Below, in pieces: positions 10,731 to 18,577 of a stretch of 64,000 nucleotides of DNA. Under the pieces are notes generated by a model that saw only the letters and a program-made list of their open reading frames with translations, ran no database searches and was not told the DNA's origin. Positions within the stretch are counted from its first letter, which is position 1; every line of letters starts with the position of its first letter. The stretch comes from Oscillatoria acuminata PCC 6304 (GTDB lineage: Bacteria; Cyanobacteriota; Cyanobacteriia; Cyanobacteriales; Laspinemataceae): positions 992,001 through 1,056,000 of the forward strand of contig NC_019693.1 in the NCBI RefSeq assembly GCF_000317105.1. Direction: 5' to 3'. Made by a program: the position numbers and the translations under genes.

Positions 10731-10853
10731 CACTTAGATAATCCCTTCCTAGACCGAAAAATTGCTCAGTCCTCCGAAAACAGGCTGCTGGAACGTTAGA
10801 CAACTCAAACGCCAACCTATTGGAGAACCCCATCAAATTTTTGCTAAATTTTC

Positions 10854-11105
10854 TTAACTATCTTTACTGGTAACGAACCGATTGGCAACCGTCTCTGGTT
10901 GAATGGATGAAAGAATCACATGACTCGAATCCATAATAATCACCGCCCTGGTCCGCCTGCCGTAGGTCGCATCAATCAGCCGATTTCCCTCCCGCGCCTC
11001 AGTGACAATTCGCTTGATGGGGGCCGATTCTGGACTGACAATGGCAATCACTCGATTGGCACAAATGATATTACCAAACCCGATATTAATCAGTTGAATA
11101 TCCAT
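10854..11105 (-). CDS. remA: RemA/DUF370 family regulator
   Basis: This 83-aa protein matches the RemA (DUF370) family throughout: [32 protein letters not shown] is the usual opening, and [21 protein letters not shown] the conserved core. In Bacillus RemA is a DNA-binding activator of matrix genes; its role in cyanobacteria is not settled. It sits directly upstream of gmk, as in many genomes. There is no sign of truncation. Confidence 0.92.
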   Translation of the reverse strand: MDIQLINIGFGNIICANRVIAIVSPESAPIKRIVTEAREGNRLIDATYGRRTRAVIIMDSSHVILSSIQPETVANRFVTSKDS

Positions 11106-11613
11106 AAATAGGACCGTCCTCGGGATGTAAAGCGTGTTTTCTTCTCAAAGCCGTTTGAACCCAAAAAATGAGATCTGAGGAGATTTCGGGTCCGGGAACC
11201 CCCTCCGGTCCCCCTGGGGCGGGGAATAGTTTTATTAAAAATGCTGTAAACCTCAGCAGGCAAGGTTTTTAGCTTTGGGGATAGAATAGCCGTTTCCAAG
11301 AGACAACAGCGGGCATCGGAATTTCAGGAGCAGGGAATGATACCCTGAATAGGGGCAGAATTAGGATGGACTGCCGCCCTCTGTGGAAGTAGCCGAATTG
11401 CGATCGCCACCCAGAGTCGTGACCGATTGCAGGCTCTTTGTGGAGTTAATCCCGATCGCATTCTAATTTCCATAGTATCTACAAAATTTGGGAAAACTCG
11501 ACAATCCGCTGCACTCGGCAAGGCAATTCATGGATTTTTGAGAGTTGTGGGTTACTTTTTGAGAATTTGATGACTGGGATTGTAAATTTACGGGTATTTT
11601 GGACCATTAAGCG
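11106..11613. other. Intergenic region with a possible gene remnant
   Basis: No intact gene is visible. A plus-strand frame at 11349-11570 lacks any ATG but reads protein-like (GWTAALCGSSRIAIATQSRD ... NPDRILISIVSTKF). The same frame continues upstream past a TGA at 11346. It could be a decayed 3' end of a gene or chance; I do not recognise it. Confidence 0.25.
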
Positions 11614-13365
11614 ATGCAACCTGTTGACTTGACTACCCTCATTGCCGCCTATAGCGAGTTGCGAACCACTTGGTTACCGGCGCGACTCGAACAGGTTTAT
11701 CAGCGCGATCGCCATACCATTTTTTTAGCCCTGCGAACCCTCACCGGGCGCGGATGGTTGGCGGTTTCCTGGCATCCCACTGCGGCAAGATTGCATCTGA
11801 GTGACCCGCCGCCGCGTAAACCGGATACCTTCACCTTTAGTGACCAATTGCGCCATCAACTGGGGGGTTTGGCATTTGTGGCAGTCGCCCCCGTCTCTCC
11901 CTGGGAACGCGCCCTGGACCTCCAATTTGCCAAACGTCCGGGGGACCCGATACTCTGGCATTTATATATCGAAATCATGGGCAAACGCAGTAATGCCATT
12001 CTCGCCAATGCGGACAATCAAATCGTCACTGCCGCCCATCAGGTGAGTGAAAAGCAGTCCAGTATCCGCCCCATCCTCACCGGCGCACCCTACGCCCTAC
12101 CCCCCAGTCTGACGGACCCGATCCCCAGTCTGACGGAACCGCAATCGCGCTGGCAAGAACGGATTGCCCTGATTCCTGATGCTTTGGGACGGCAAATGCT
12201 CAAAAGTTATCAGGGTTTGAGTTCTCATTTGGTAAAAGCGGCGATCGCCTCTGCCCAACTCGACTTTGAACAATCCACCCACAGTCTGACCCAGGAAGAT
12301 TGGAACCGCCTATTTGCTTCCTGGCAACAGTGGCTAAACTTTATCCAAAGCTGTCAAACCGGGGATTTATCCAGTATTTATCCCCATTGGACAGAAACCG
12401 GATATCAGGTAATCAACTGGAACCACAACCCAGAACCCCCGGATTTCAAGTCAGTCCAAGACTTATTAAATCGGTACTATACCGATGAACTGAATCGGTT
12501 TGACTTTAAGCAACTGCGCCATCAACTCAGTCAAAAACTCTCTAATCTCTTAAATAAATTGCGATTCAAAGGGCAGGGATTTGAAAACCGCTTGCAAGAA
12601 TCTTCCGAAGCAGACGACTATCGGGCAAAAGCGGATTTATTGATGGCGAACTTGCATGAGTGGCAACCGGGGATGAAGGCGATCGCCCTTCCCGACTTTG
12701 AAACCGGCGAACCCGTCACCATTCCCCTGGATTTAGAAAAAAATGCCGTCCAAAATGCCCAATCTCTCTACAAACGCCACCAAAAATTGAAACGGGCAAG
12801 GGGTGCTGTCGAACCCTTACTCGCTGCGGTTCGCCAGGAAATCGACTACTTAGAACAGATTGAAGTCGCTATTTCTCAAATCGATGACTATCGGGAACCG
12901 GCAGATTTAAAAGCATTGGCGGAAATTCGCGAAGAGTTCATCCAGCAGGGATATCTCAGCGACCCCGAATACAAGCGTCAAACCCAGGAATCGACTCCGG
13001 AGTTTTACCACTTTGTCTCTCCCAGTGGGTTTGAACTGTTGATTGGGCGGAACAATCGCCAGAATGATGTGTTGAGTTTTCGCGTGGCGACGGATTATGA
13101 CTTGTGGTTCCACACCCAGGAGATTGCCGGAAGTCATGGATTGTTGCGCTTACCCCCAGGTGCCGTTGCTGATGAAGCAGATTTACAATTTGCAGCAGAT
13201 TTAACCGCTTACTATAGTCGCGCCCGTCACAGTGAGCAAGTCCCGGTGGTGTACACCGAACCGAAAAATGTTTATAAACCCAAGGGGGCGAAACCTGGAA
13301 TGGTCATTTATAAGCATGAGCGCATCCTCTGGGGCTGTCCTCAACATTTTACCCCGCAGGCTTAA
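11614..13365 (+). CDS. rqcH: RqcH/NFACT family ribosome quality control protein
   Basis: This 583-aa protein is a bacterial Rqc2 homologue (often named fibronectin-binding A). RqcH binds stalled 50S subunits and directs C-terminal alanine tailing of the nascent chain. The N-terminal NFACT-N lobe includes WHLYIEIMGKRSNAIL (about 115-130). A helical coiled-coil region follows, then the NFACT-R (DUF814) domain near 465-560 with FYHFVSPSGFELLIGRNN and LWFHTQEIAGSHGLLR. The length is normal. It is monocistronic and ends 200 bp before a strong bidirectional terminator. Confidence 0.92.
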   Translation: MQPVDLTTLIAAYSELRTTWLPARLEQVYQRDRHTIFLALRTLTGRGWLAVSWHPTAARLHLSDPPPRKPDTFTFSDQLRHQLGGLAFVAVAPVSPWERALDLQFAKRPGDPILWHLYIEIMGKRSNAILANADNQIVTAAHQVSEKQSSIRPILTGAPYALPPSLTDPIPSLTEPQSRWQERIALIPDALGRQMLKSYQGLSSHLVKAAIASAQLDFEQSTHSLTQEDWNRLFASWQQWLNFIQSCQTGDLSSIYPHWTETGYQVINWNHNPEPPDFKSVQDLLNRYYTDELNRFDFKQLRHQLSQKLSNLLNKLRFKGQGFENRLQESSEADDYRAKADLLMANLHEWQPGMKAIALPDFETGEPVTIPLDLEKNAVQNAQSLYKRHQKLKRARGAVEPLLAAVRQEIDYLEQIEVAISQIDDYREPADLKALAEIREEFIQQGYLSDPEYKRQTQESTPEFYHFVSPSGFELLIGRNNRQNDVLSFRVATDYDLWFHTQEIAGSHGLLRLPPGAVADEADLQFAADLTAYYSRARHSEQVPVVYTEPKNVYKPKGAKPGMVIYKHERILWGCPQHFTPQA

Positions 13366-13449
13366 TGTTTGATTATGGAAGTCAGAAGATTGGATAAAAT
13401 TTACTGACCTGTAGGGAAAAATACGGAAGGATGCGATCGTGTCTTCTGC

Positions 13450-13597
13450 TACAATACGCCTTGAGGAAGAGATTTAAGAATCCATCGCCTTCTGCAAAGT
13501 TGGGAACGCGCAGTGAGGATTTCCTCGAAAAGAAACGACAACGCAAAGGGTATTTTTTTTTTAGTGACCAGCAAGAATTCTAGCTGGTCTTTTTTTT
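13450..13597 (+). ncRNA. Possible small RNA between rqcH and brnA
   Basis: A -10-like TACAAT (13450-13455) is followed by about 135 bases with no ORF, ending in the strong terminator at 13566-13597. GAGGAA near the start can pair with TTCCTC near 13520. No known RNA family was recognised. The terminator could instead serve rqcH. Confidence 0.35.
13566..13597 (+). terminator. Strong, probably bidirectional terminator
   Basis: GACCAGC (13566-13572) and GCTGGTC (13583-13589) form a stem followed by eight T. A run of ten T also precedes the stem, so the mirror-image transcript would end in U too. Confidence 0.85.
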
Positions 13598-13712
13598 CGT
13601 TCGAGGCACAAACCCACTTTCTAGCCCCCACCCAGAGTCAGAAACCGGGTTTATTGACCAAATTTCTGAGCCTGAACCAAAATTATCGCAGAAACCCGGT
13701 TTTTAGCCCCAG

Positions 13713-13850
13713 TACCTTCGCCAATTTAACGGCTGCTGGTCCCAGAGTAATGTTGCTGGAGACAGCCCAGACTGGATAAGCGTTTGAAAATCTGACTCAA
13801 TCAAACTGGGTCTTCCCTGGGCTAATGTAAATGTCATTTGTAGTTGTGGT
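13713..13850. repeat. Long divergent direct repeat, left copy
   Basis: This 138-bp segment aligns end to end with 14568-14706 in the same orientation, at roughly three-quarters identity by eye. Both start TACCTTCG and end GTAGTTGTGGT. The two copies flank the brnT-brnA pair. Confidence 0.75.
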
Positions 13851-13926
13851 CAACAACAACTGTACTACGGTGGCCCTCCCTTTTTTAGCGAAGGTATTGT
13901 GGACTCCCCCGGTTTCTATTTCCAAC

Positions 13927-14190
13927 CTATCTGCTACTCTCTATATAACGCCGCAACACTGAATTAATCGTGTTTCTATACTCTGACCCTTGCCCTCGAA
14001 ACCATGCCATCACATCCGCATCTAACTGAATCAAATTACGAGCTTGGGTCGCTGGTATTCTGAGAGTAGCGTTCTCAAAAAACTCATCCGTTAAAGGGGG
14101 AATATCCGAGTAATCAATTTCCTCATCACTCATGGCCTCTATTGCCGCCCAATCAGTCCGAGAGGTATTGTTGAAATCTTTCTCGCTCAT
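13927..14190 (-). CDS. brnA: BrnA-type antitoxin
   Basis: This 87-aa protein is the antitoxin of a BrnT/BrnA type II pair. It has an acidic N-terminal half (MSDEEIDYSDIPPLTDEFF) and a ribbon-helix-helix-like C-terminus (LDADVMAWFRGQGSEYRNTINSVLRRYI). In this family the C-terminal half binds DNA to repress the operon and the rest neutralises the toxin. Its start overlaps the end of the upstream toxin gene by 38 bases, so translation is coupled. The pair is flanked by the divergent direct repeats at 13713-13850 and 14568-14706. Confidence 0.88.
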   Translation of the reverse strand: MSEKDFNNTSRTDWAAIEAMSDEEIDYSDIPPLTDEFFENATLRIPATQARNLIQLDADVMAWFRGQGSEYRNTINSVLRRYIESSR

Positions 14191-14431
14191 ATTTATTAGC
14201 TCTTCGTGCTGATATAATTCTAATTATATTATGCTTTCGTTCTGTCCAGACAACAACCGCTACAGTATTTCGCAAGAAGCCGATACCCACCCACCGCTCC
14301 TCGCCATAATCAGTACGCTGATCAAGCTCACTTAACATGGAGCCATCAAACATCTGAGGAATATCTGCGAAGTCAATCTGATGTTTGACAATGTTTTCCG
14401 CTCTCTTCGCTTCGTCCCCTTCAAACTGCAT
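14153..14431 (-). CDS. brnT: BrnT-type ribonuclease toxin
   Basis: This 92-aa protein is a DUF497/BrnT toxin, a RelE-like fold ribonuclease. Family features are FEGDEAKRAENIVKHQIDFADI at the start (the usual 'D..K...N..KH.I.F'), the central GEERWVGIG and the C-terminal IRIISARRANKYERE. It precedes and overlaps brnA, the typical toxin-first order. A second, different BrnT lies at 17007-17285. No promoter was assigned; autorepression by BrnA is the family rule. Confidence 0.9.
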   Translation of the reverse strand: MQFEGDEAKRAENIVKHQIDFADIPQMFDGSMLSELDQRTDYGEERWVGIGFLRNTVAVVVWTERKHNIIRIISARRANKYERERFQQYLSD

Positions 14432-14567
14432 AGAGGCTCTATCGAGGCTTAGTAGGGTGTCAATCTATCATAAGCTATGGGGCCGCCATAGAAACCAGAA
14501 ACAAACCTGTTGATTTGAAGCGATCAGCCCTTTATTTCCCAAGGAAAAAACCCTGTTTCTCAATCAA

Positions 14568-14706
14568 TACCTTCGTCAATCTAACCGCAACTGGCCCCCA
14601 CAGGAATGTTGGTGAATACTGCCCAGAGTGGATAAGCATTTAAAAATCTGACCCAATAAAACAGGGTCTTTCCTGGGCTAATGTAAATGTCTTATGTAGT
14701 TGTGGT
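14568..14706. repeat. Long divergent direct repeat, right copy
   Basis: This is the partner of 13713-13850, starting TACCTTCG and ending GTAGTTGTGGT. The brnTA pair lies between the copies, which suggests insertion into, or duplication of, one ancestral segment. Confidence 0.75.
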
Positions 14707-14729
14707 AAACAGTAAGTGTCCTCCGTTAG

Positions 14730-14830
14730 CCTTCCCTAGAGTTGGCTAAGGTATTGGTTTAATGTAAATGATATATTTACCCTTCCCTGGAGTTGGCTAA
14801 GGTATTGGTCTAATATAAATGATAGATTTA
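14730..14830. repeat. Two tandem 51-bp repeats
   Basis: Units at 14730 and 14781 both read 'ccttccct-gagttggctaaggtattgg' followed by an AT-rich tail ending in ATTTA, with a few differences. A more diverged relative occurs near 13873-13900. They lie upstream of the ABC transporter gene. Confidence 0.75.
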
Positions 14831-14895
14831 TAAGTTTTAATACAGTATCCTCAAGGGATCTCGACAGTTAAAATAACAGTAGTTAAAATATAAAT

Positions 14896-14940
14896 ATAGG
14901 AATTCTAACGGATTGGCAACGAATCCGTTAGAATTCCTAT
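14896..14940. promoter_or_regulatory. 19-bp perfect inverted repeat upstream of the ABC transporter
   Basis: ATAGGAATTCTAACGGATT (14896-14914) and its exact reverse complement (14922-14940) enclose GGCAACG, 40 bp before the transporter start. There is no T-run, so an operator, attenuator stem or the fold-back relic of an insertion are all possible. Confidence 0.55.
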
Positions 14941-14980
14941 GCTTAAAAATACCTCCTCAGAAATAAGTTAAATAACCCCC

Positions 14981-16702
14981 ATGAAAAAGTTAAAACTTGA
15001 CTTTAGTGCTTGCCAGCGTTTTTGGGCGGTAGCCAAGCCATACTGGTGGGATTCTCAAGAAAGGTGGAAAGCTATTGGTTTGCTGGTATTGGTGATGTTT
15101 TTATTAATGCTCCACGCCCAGATGAATGTTCTCCAAAACAGCCAAAGAGGAGAGTTTACATCAGCCCTTGCTGAAAAAAATGCAGGCAGATTTTGGCAAG
15201 GTGTCTTGACCTATCTCGGGGCTTGTATTATGTTGGTTACTTTCCAAAGTCTTAACTCCTATTTAGAAGAGAAAACTCGGTGGTTTTGGCGCAGTTGGCT
15301 GACAAGTTCTTATCTGCAAAAGTACATGACAAATCGCAACTTTTATAGGTTGGGTTATTGGACGGCAAAAATTGATAATCCAGACCAGAGAATTTCTCAA
15401 GATATTGAAAGATTTTGCCAGATGTCTCTGGTTTTATTTATGAGCTTTAGCTCATCTTTGGTGAATATTATTGCTTTTGGGGTCGTTCTCTGGTCAATGT
15501 CTCACAATCTGGTAATTTTACTGATTCTGTATGCGGGTGTGGGAATGCTGATCACGACGGTGGGATTTGGCCGGATTTTAATTCCCCTACAAACCGAGCA
15601 ACTCAAGCAAGAAGCTAATTTCAGATTTGGCTTGGTACGCATTCGGGAAAATGCTGAATCGATTGCATTTTATGGAGGAGATAATCGTGAATTAAATAAT
15701 GTTAAGCAGATATTTAAAGCGGTTTTAAGTAATTATAACAAAATTATTCTATGGGAGACAAAATTAGCCTTTTTTAGCAGTGGCTATCAAGTAATTACTT
15801 GGATATTACCGGCTGTAATTCTCGGCCCAAGAATCTTGTCAGGTGAAACTGAGGTAGGGATTTTAGTCGAAGCAGGAGGGGCTTTTATAAATGTATTTAA
15901 CTCTCTAATTGTTGTTGTTAGAATGTTTAAAAATATCACTCGTTTTGTGGCAGCAATTGAGCGGTTAGAGAGTTTTAAACAATTTTTGGAAGAACCCAAT
16001 ACATCACCAATAGATGAGAATATGACTATTAATACGATTGAAGAGTCCAGCTTAATATTAGAACATATAACTTTGCAAACTCCCAATTATCAACGGACTT
16101 TAGTGAAGGATGTATCTGTAGAAATGCAGTCGGGAGAAAGATTGCTAATTGTGGGGGTAAGCGGTTGTGGCAAGAGTTCGATTTTACGAGTGATCGCCGG
16201 TTTGTGGAACTCTGGAACTGGAACAATTCACCGACCGAAATTAGGGGAGATTCTTTTTTTAACCCAACGTCCTTATATGATTTTAGGTTCTCTGCGCGAT
16301 CAACTGCTTTATCCTAACACGAACCTGAATATTTCTGATTTAGAAATATATCAAGTATTAAAACAAGTTAATTTGCCAGAGTTAGCGGAAAGGTTTGGGG
16401 GTTTAGATGCGATCGAAGACTGGGATCATGTGTTATCAATAGGAGAACAACAGCGAGTTGCTTTTGCTCGTTTGTTGCTGACACATCCTCGTTATGCCAT
16501 TTTAGACGAAGCGACGAGTGCTCTGGATATGAAAAATGAGCAAAGTCTCTATAACCATTTGCAAAAGCTATCTACAATTTATCTTAGTGTAGGACATCGC
16601 CCGACCTTGTTACAATATCACCACAAAGTTTTGGAAGTCCATGACGATGAAACTTGGCGCGTGATTTCTGCCCAAGATTACAATTTCATGTCAATGAATT
16701 GA
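14981..16702 (+). CDS. SbmA/BacA-like ABC transporter (fused permease and ATPase)
   Basis: This 573-aa half-transporter has about six membrane segments in residues 30-310 and a C-terminal nucleotide-binding domain. The N-terminal part carries the ABCD/SbmA-type motif NPDQRISQDIERF (133-145). Walker A is GVSGCGKSS (392-400), the signature is the variant LSIGEQQR (485-492) and Walker B is YAILDE (505-510). Relatives move peptides, cobalamin-like molecules or very-long-chain acyl-CoA; the substrate here is unknown. The low GC content and dense flanking repeats suggest an accessory origin. It would act as a homodimer in the cytoplasmic membrane. Confidence 0.85.
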   Translation: MKKLKLDFSACQRFWAVAKPYWWDSQERWKAIGLLVLVMFLLMLHAQMNVLQNSQRGEFTSALAEKNAGRFWQGVLTYLGACIMLVTFQSLNSYLEEKTRWFWRSWLTSSYLQKYMTNRNFYRLGYWTAKIDNPDQRISQDIERFCQMSLVLFMSFSSSLVNIIAFGVVLWSMSHNLVILLILYAGVGMLITTVGFGRILIPLQTEQLKQEANFRFGLVRIRENAESIAFYGGDNRELNNVKQIFKAVLSNYNKIILWETKLAFFSSGYQVITWILPAVILGPRILSGETEVGILVEAGGAFINVFNSLIVVVRMFKNITRFVAAIERLESFKQFLEEPNTSPIDENMTINTIEESSLILEHITLQTPNYQRTLVKDVSVEMQSGERLLIVGVSGCGKSSILRVIAGLWNSGTGTIHRPKLGEILFLTQRPYMILGSLRDQLLYPNTNLNISDLEIYQVLKQVNLPELAERFGGLDAIEDWDHVLSIGEQQRVAFARLLLTHPRYAILDEATSALDMKNEQSLYNHLQKLSTIYLSVGHRPTLLQYHHKVLEVHDDETWRVISAQDYNFMSMN

Positions 16703-16713
16703 TTGGGAGATAA

Positions 16714-16815
16714 CGCTGAAACGGTGAACAGGGCTTTATGCACGTTGATTAGTTTGTTTGCGAAAAATCGTCAAGTCATTTGAACTCAGCAGGAAAGAAA
16801 CCCGGTTTCTGGGGT
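16714..16815 (+). pseudogene. Decayed 3' end of a second antitoxin copy
   Basis: Bases 16714-16815 closely match 17491-17592, the last 23 codons plus downstream sequence of the antitoxin at 17272-17559 (both read GCTGAAACGG ... GAAAAATCGTCA ... CAGCAGGAAAGAAAC). The rest of this upstream copy is absent. It indicates a former tandem duplication of the toxin-antitoxin locus. Confidence 0.7.
16796..16810. repeat. AGAAACCCGGTTTCT palindrome, island family
   Basis: This perfect or near-perfect palindrome recurs at about 13641, 13690, 16890, 16971, 17573, 18498 and 18548-18562. All copies lie within the 13.6-18.6 kb accessory island. The copies sit in intergenic DNA or just after stop codons. Confidence 0.75.
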
Positions 16816-17006
16816 TCTTGGGGATCCTGGATGAGGGGAAAGAAACCGAGGGCTGCGATCATCTTTGTATCCTAAGTAAGATGTTCGGAAGAAACGCAGT
16901 TTCTGGAACCCCAGAGACAAGAAGCCGCGTTTCTGGGATAATTTATATATCCTAACCGAGATTTTCGTCAATTACCCGGTTTCTCAATTCTCCAAGAGGT
17001 GATGAT

Positions 17007-17285
17007 ATGCAGTTGAGGTTTGAATGGCATGAAGAAAAAGCCGAAAATAACCTCAAAAAACACGGAATTAGTTTTGAGGAAGCAAAAACCGTTTTCAATG
17101 ACCCATTATCGATCACCATCCCTGACACCCAGCACTCTGATAATGAAGAACGCTATATTGATATGGGTCGGTCTAGTCAAGGTCAGTTACTTGTTGTAGT
17201 TTACACAGAACGTCAAGCGAACATTCGGATTATTAGTTGTCGTCAAGCTACTAAAACAGAGAGGAAAATCTATGAACAATCCTAA
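17007..17285 (+). CDS. brnT: BrnT-type ribonuclease toxin (second locus)
   Basis: This is a 92-aa DUF497/BrnT protein. Family residues are clear: FEWHEEKAENNLKKHGISFEEA at the start, EERYIDMG in the centre and IRIISCRQATKTERKIYE at the end. It is only distantly similar to the BrnT at 14153-14431, so it is not a recent duplicate of that gene. AAGAGGTGATG lies before the ATG. It overlaps its antitoxin by 14 bases, as expected for a coupled toxin-antitoxin operon. Confidence 0.9.
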   Translation: MQLRFEWHEEKAENNLKKHGISFEEAKTVFNDPLSITIPDTQHSDNEERYIDMGRSSQGQLLVVVYTERQANIRIISCRQATKTERKIYEQS

Positions 17286-17559
17286 TTTTGACCAGCCAGA
17301 TACCACGGATGATGAAATGCTTCCGGAATATGATTTTACCGGGGGCGATCGCGGCAAGCATTACGAGGCATATCGCCGAGGACATACGGTCACCATTCAT
17401 CAAACCGATCGCCCGGATATTGTTCAATATTTTACCCTGGAAGATGGAGCAATTATGCTCGATCCCGATGTGCTGGAATATTTCCCTGATGCTGAAACGG
17501 CGAACAGGGCTTTACGCACTTTGATTAGTTTGTTTCCGAAAAATCGTCAGGTCATTTGA
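17272..17559 (+). CDS. Cognate antitoxin of the second BrnT
   Basis: This 95-aa acidic protein overlaps the end of the BrnT gene and is probably its antitoxin. It is unlike classic BrnA at its start (NFDQPDTTDDEMLPEYDFTG). The core GKHYEAYRRGHTVTIHQTD is a segment often found in cyanobacterial antitoxins beside DUF497 toxins. The C-terminal half (PDVLEYFPDAETANRALRTLISLFP) ends in a possible DNA-binding or dimerising helix. A decayed copy of the gene's last 70 bases lies at 16714-16815. Confidence 0.75.
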   Translation: MNNPNFDQPDTTDDEMLPEYDFTGGDRGKHYEAYRRGHTVTIHQTDRPDIVQYFTLEDGAIMLDPDVLEYFPDAETANRALRTLISLFPKNRQVI

Positions 17560-17657
17560 AGTCAGCAGGAAAGAAACTCGGTTTCTGGGGCTTGAGCCAT
17601 CGGGTTAATGCAATAATTAGTGGTGACCATAAATGTCAGGGGGCAAATTTCCAGAAG

Positions 17658-18074
17658 ATGTCTGATGAAGTGGAGGAGTTTGTTTCACGGTTTCCCCGGA
17701 AGCCGACTCCCAGCAACTCCCCAGATGATTTGTTTGAAATTCAACATACAGGGGAGTGGAATTATCAAATAGAAGGGGGCGGAACTAAAATTTTTATTGA
17801 TGGGTATCGATACCGGACTATCTTGGAGGCAAAATATGTGAACAACCCTGAGCGCAGTCCCTATATTCCGAATTCCCAAATCCCCAATTTCATTCGCCAG
17901 AAAATCGTCAAGCAAATTCGCGATGAATTTCGGCGTCTAGCGAATGTGATTAAAGACCCACTTACTCCCTTTGAATCTTTAGAGGTAATTACCAATCATT
18001 CAGAAGCTAAAGCTTTGTTTGAGGAATTACTGCAAGAGTTTAATATTGTAAGCGACGTAGTTATCAGAGAATAA
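17658..18074 (+). CDS. Orphan nuclease-like toxin domain (polymorphic toxin tip)
   Basis: I do not recognise a named family, but this 138-aa protein looks like the C-terminal tip of a polymorphic toxin with a PD-(D/E)xK fold. It has a segment GGGTKIFIDGYRYRTILEAKYV containing a D...ExK pattern (ILEAKYV), then helices (FIRQKIVKQIRDEFRRLANVI) and LEVITNHSEAKALFEELL. The frame is open back to 17556 but crosses a palindromic repeat there, so ATG 17658 is preferred. No secretion or delivery domain is attached. The small gene that follows is a likely immunity partner. Confidence 0.5.
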   Translation: MSDEVEEFVSRFPRKPTPSNSPDDLFEIQHTGEWNYQIEGGGTKIFIDGYRYRTILEAKYVNNPERSPYIPNSQIPNFIRQKIVKQIRDEFRRLANVIKDPLTPFESLEVITNHSEAKALFEELLQEFNIVSDVVIRE

Positions 18075-18083
18075 GGAGTTTCC

Positions 18084-18458
18084 ATGAAAATGCTGCTGTT
18101 GTTTATCGGTGAAGATGAAAAATTTAATCTCAGTCAAGTTGCCGATAGTTTAACAAAAATTCCCAATATTCAAAACTTCAAGCAAGGCGATTTTGTTGGC
18201 TCCATATTAGAATGCGAGTTCTCCGAAAAAACCGATTTTACCATCATCCGGTTAAGCGATGATTTAGAAACCATCTCTATCGATGGGGATGGAGAGGCCA
18301 GCTTAAAAATCGCGTTAGAAATCCAAAAGCACTATCCGCAAAATCTGCGCTTAATTGACTCTAATTACAGTTTCGATATAGAGTTAGCAGAGATTAAATC
18401 AGTCGGTCAATTGCGGCATCAGATGCGAGAATCAGCCTCGTTTCAATTACCTGTGTGA
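18084..18458 (+). CDS. Hypothetical protein, possible immunity protein
   Basis: This 124-aa protein begins 9 bases after the nuclease-like gene, with GGAG at good spacing before the ATG, so the two form an operon. It is a soluble, acidic alpha/beta protein (MLLLFIGEDEKFNLSQVADSLTKI; FTIIRLSDDLETISIDGDGEASLKIALEIQKHYP). Position, size and charge fit an immunity protein that blocks the upstream toxin. No named family was recognised; the role is inferred from context. Confidence 0.5.
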   Translation: MKMLLLFIGEDEKFNLSQVADSLTKIPNIQNFKQGDFVGSILECEFSEKTDFTIIRLSDDLETISIDGDGEASLKIALEIQKHYPQNLRLIDSNYSFDIELAEIKSVGQLRHQMRESASFQLPV

Positions 18459-18577
18459 AAATTGCCAGTGAAACCGGGACTAGGTGGCGTCAATTGAAAA
18501 ACCGGGTTTCTATCCCAAATCTGTGGCAAGTAAGCCAAAATCTAGGCAGAAACCCGGTTTCTTGTCCCTTGAGTTCT

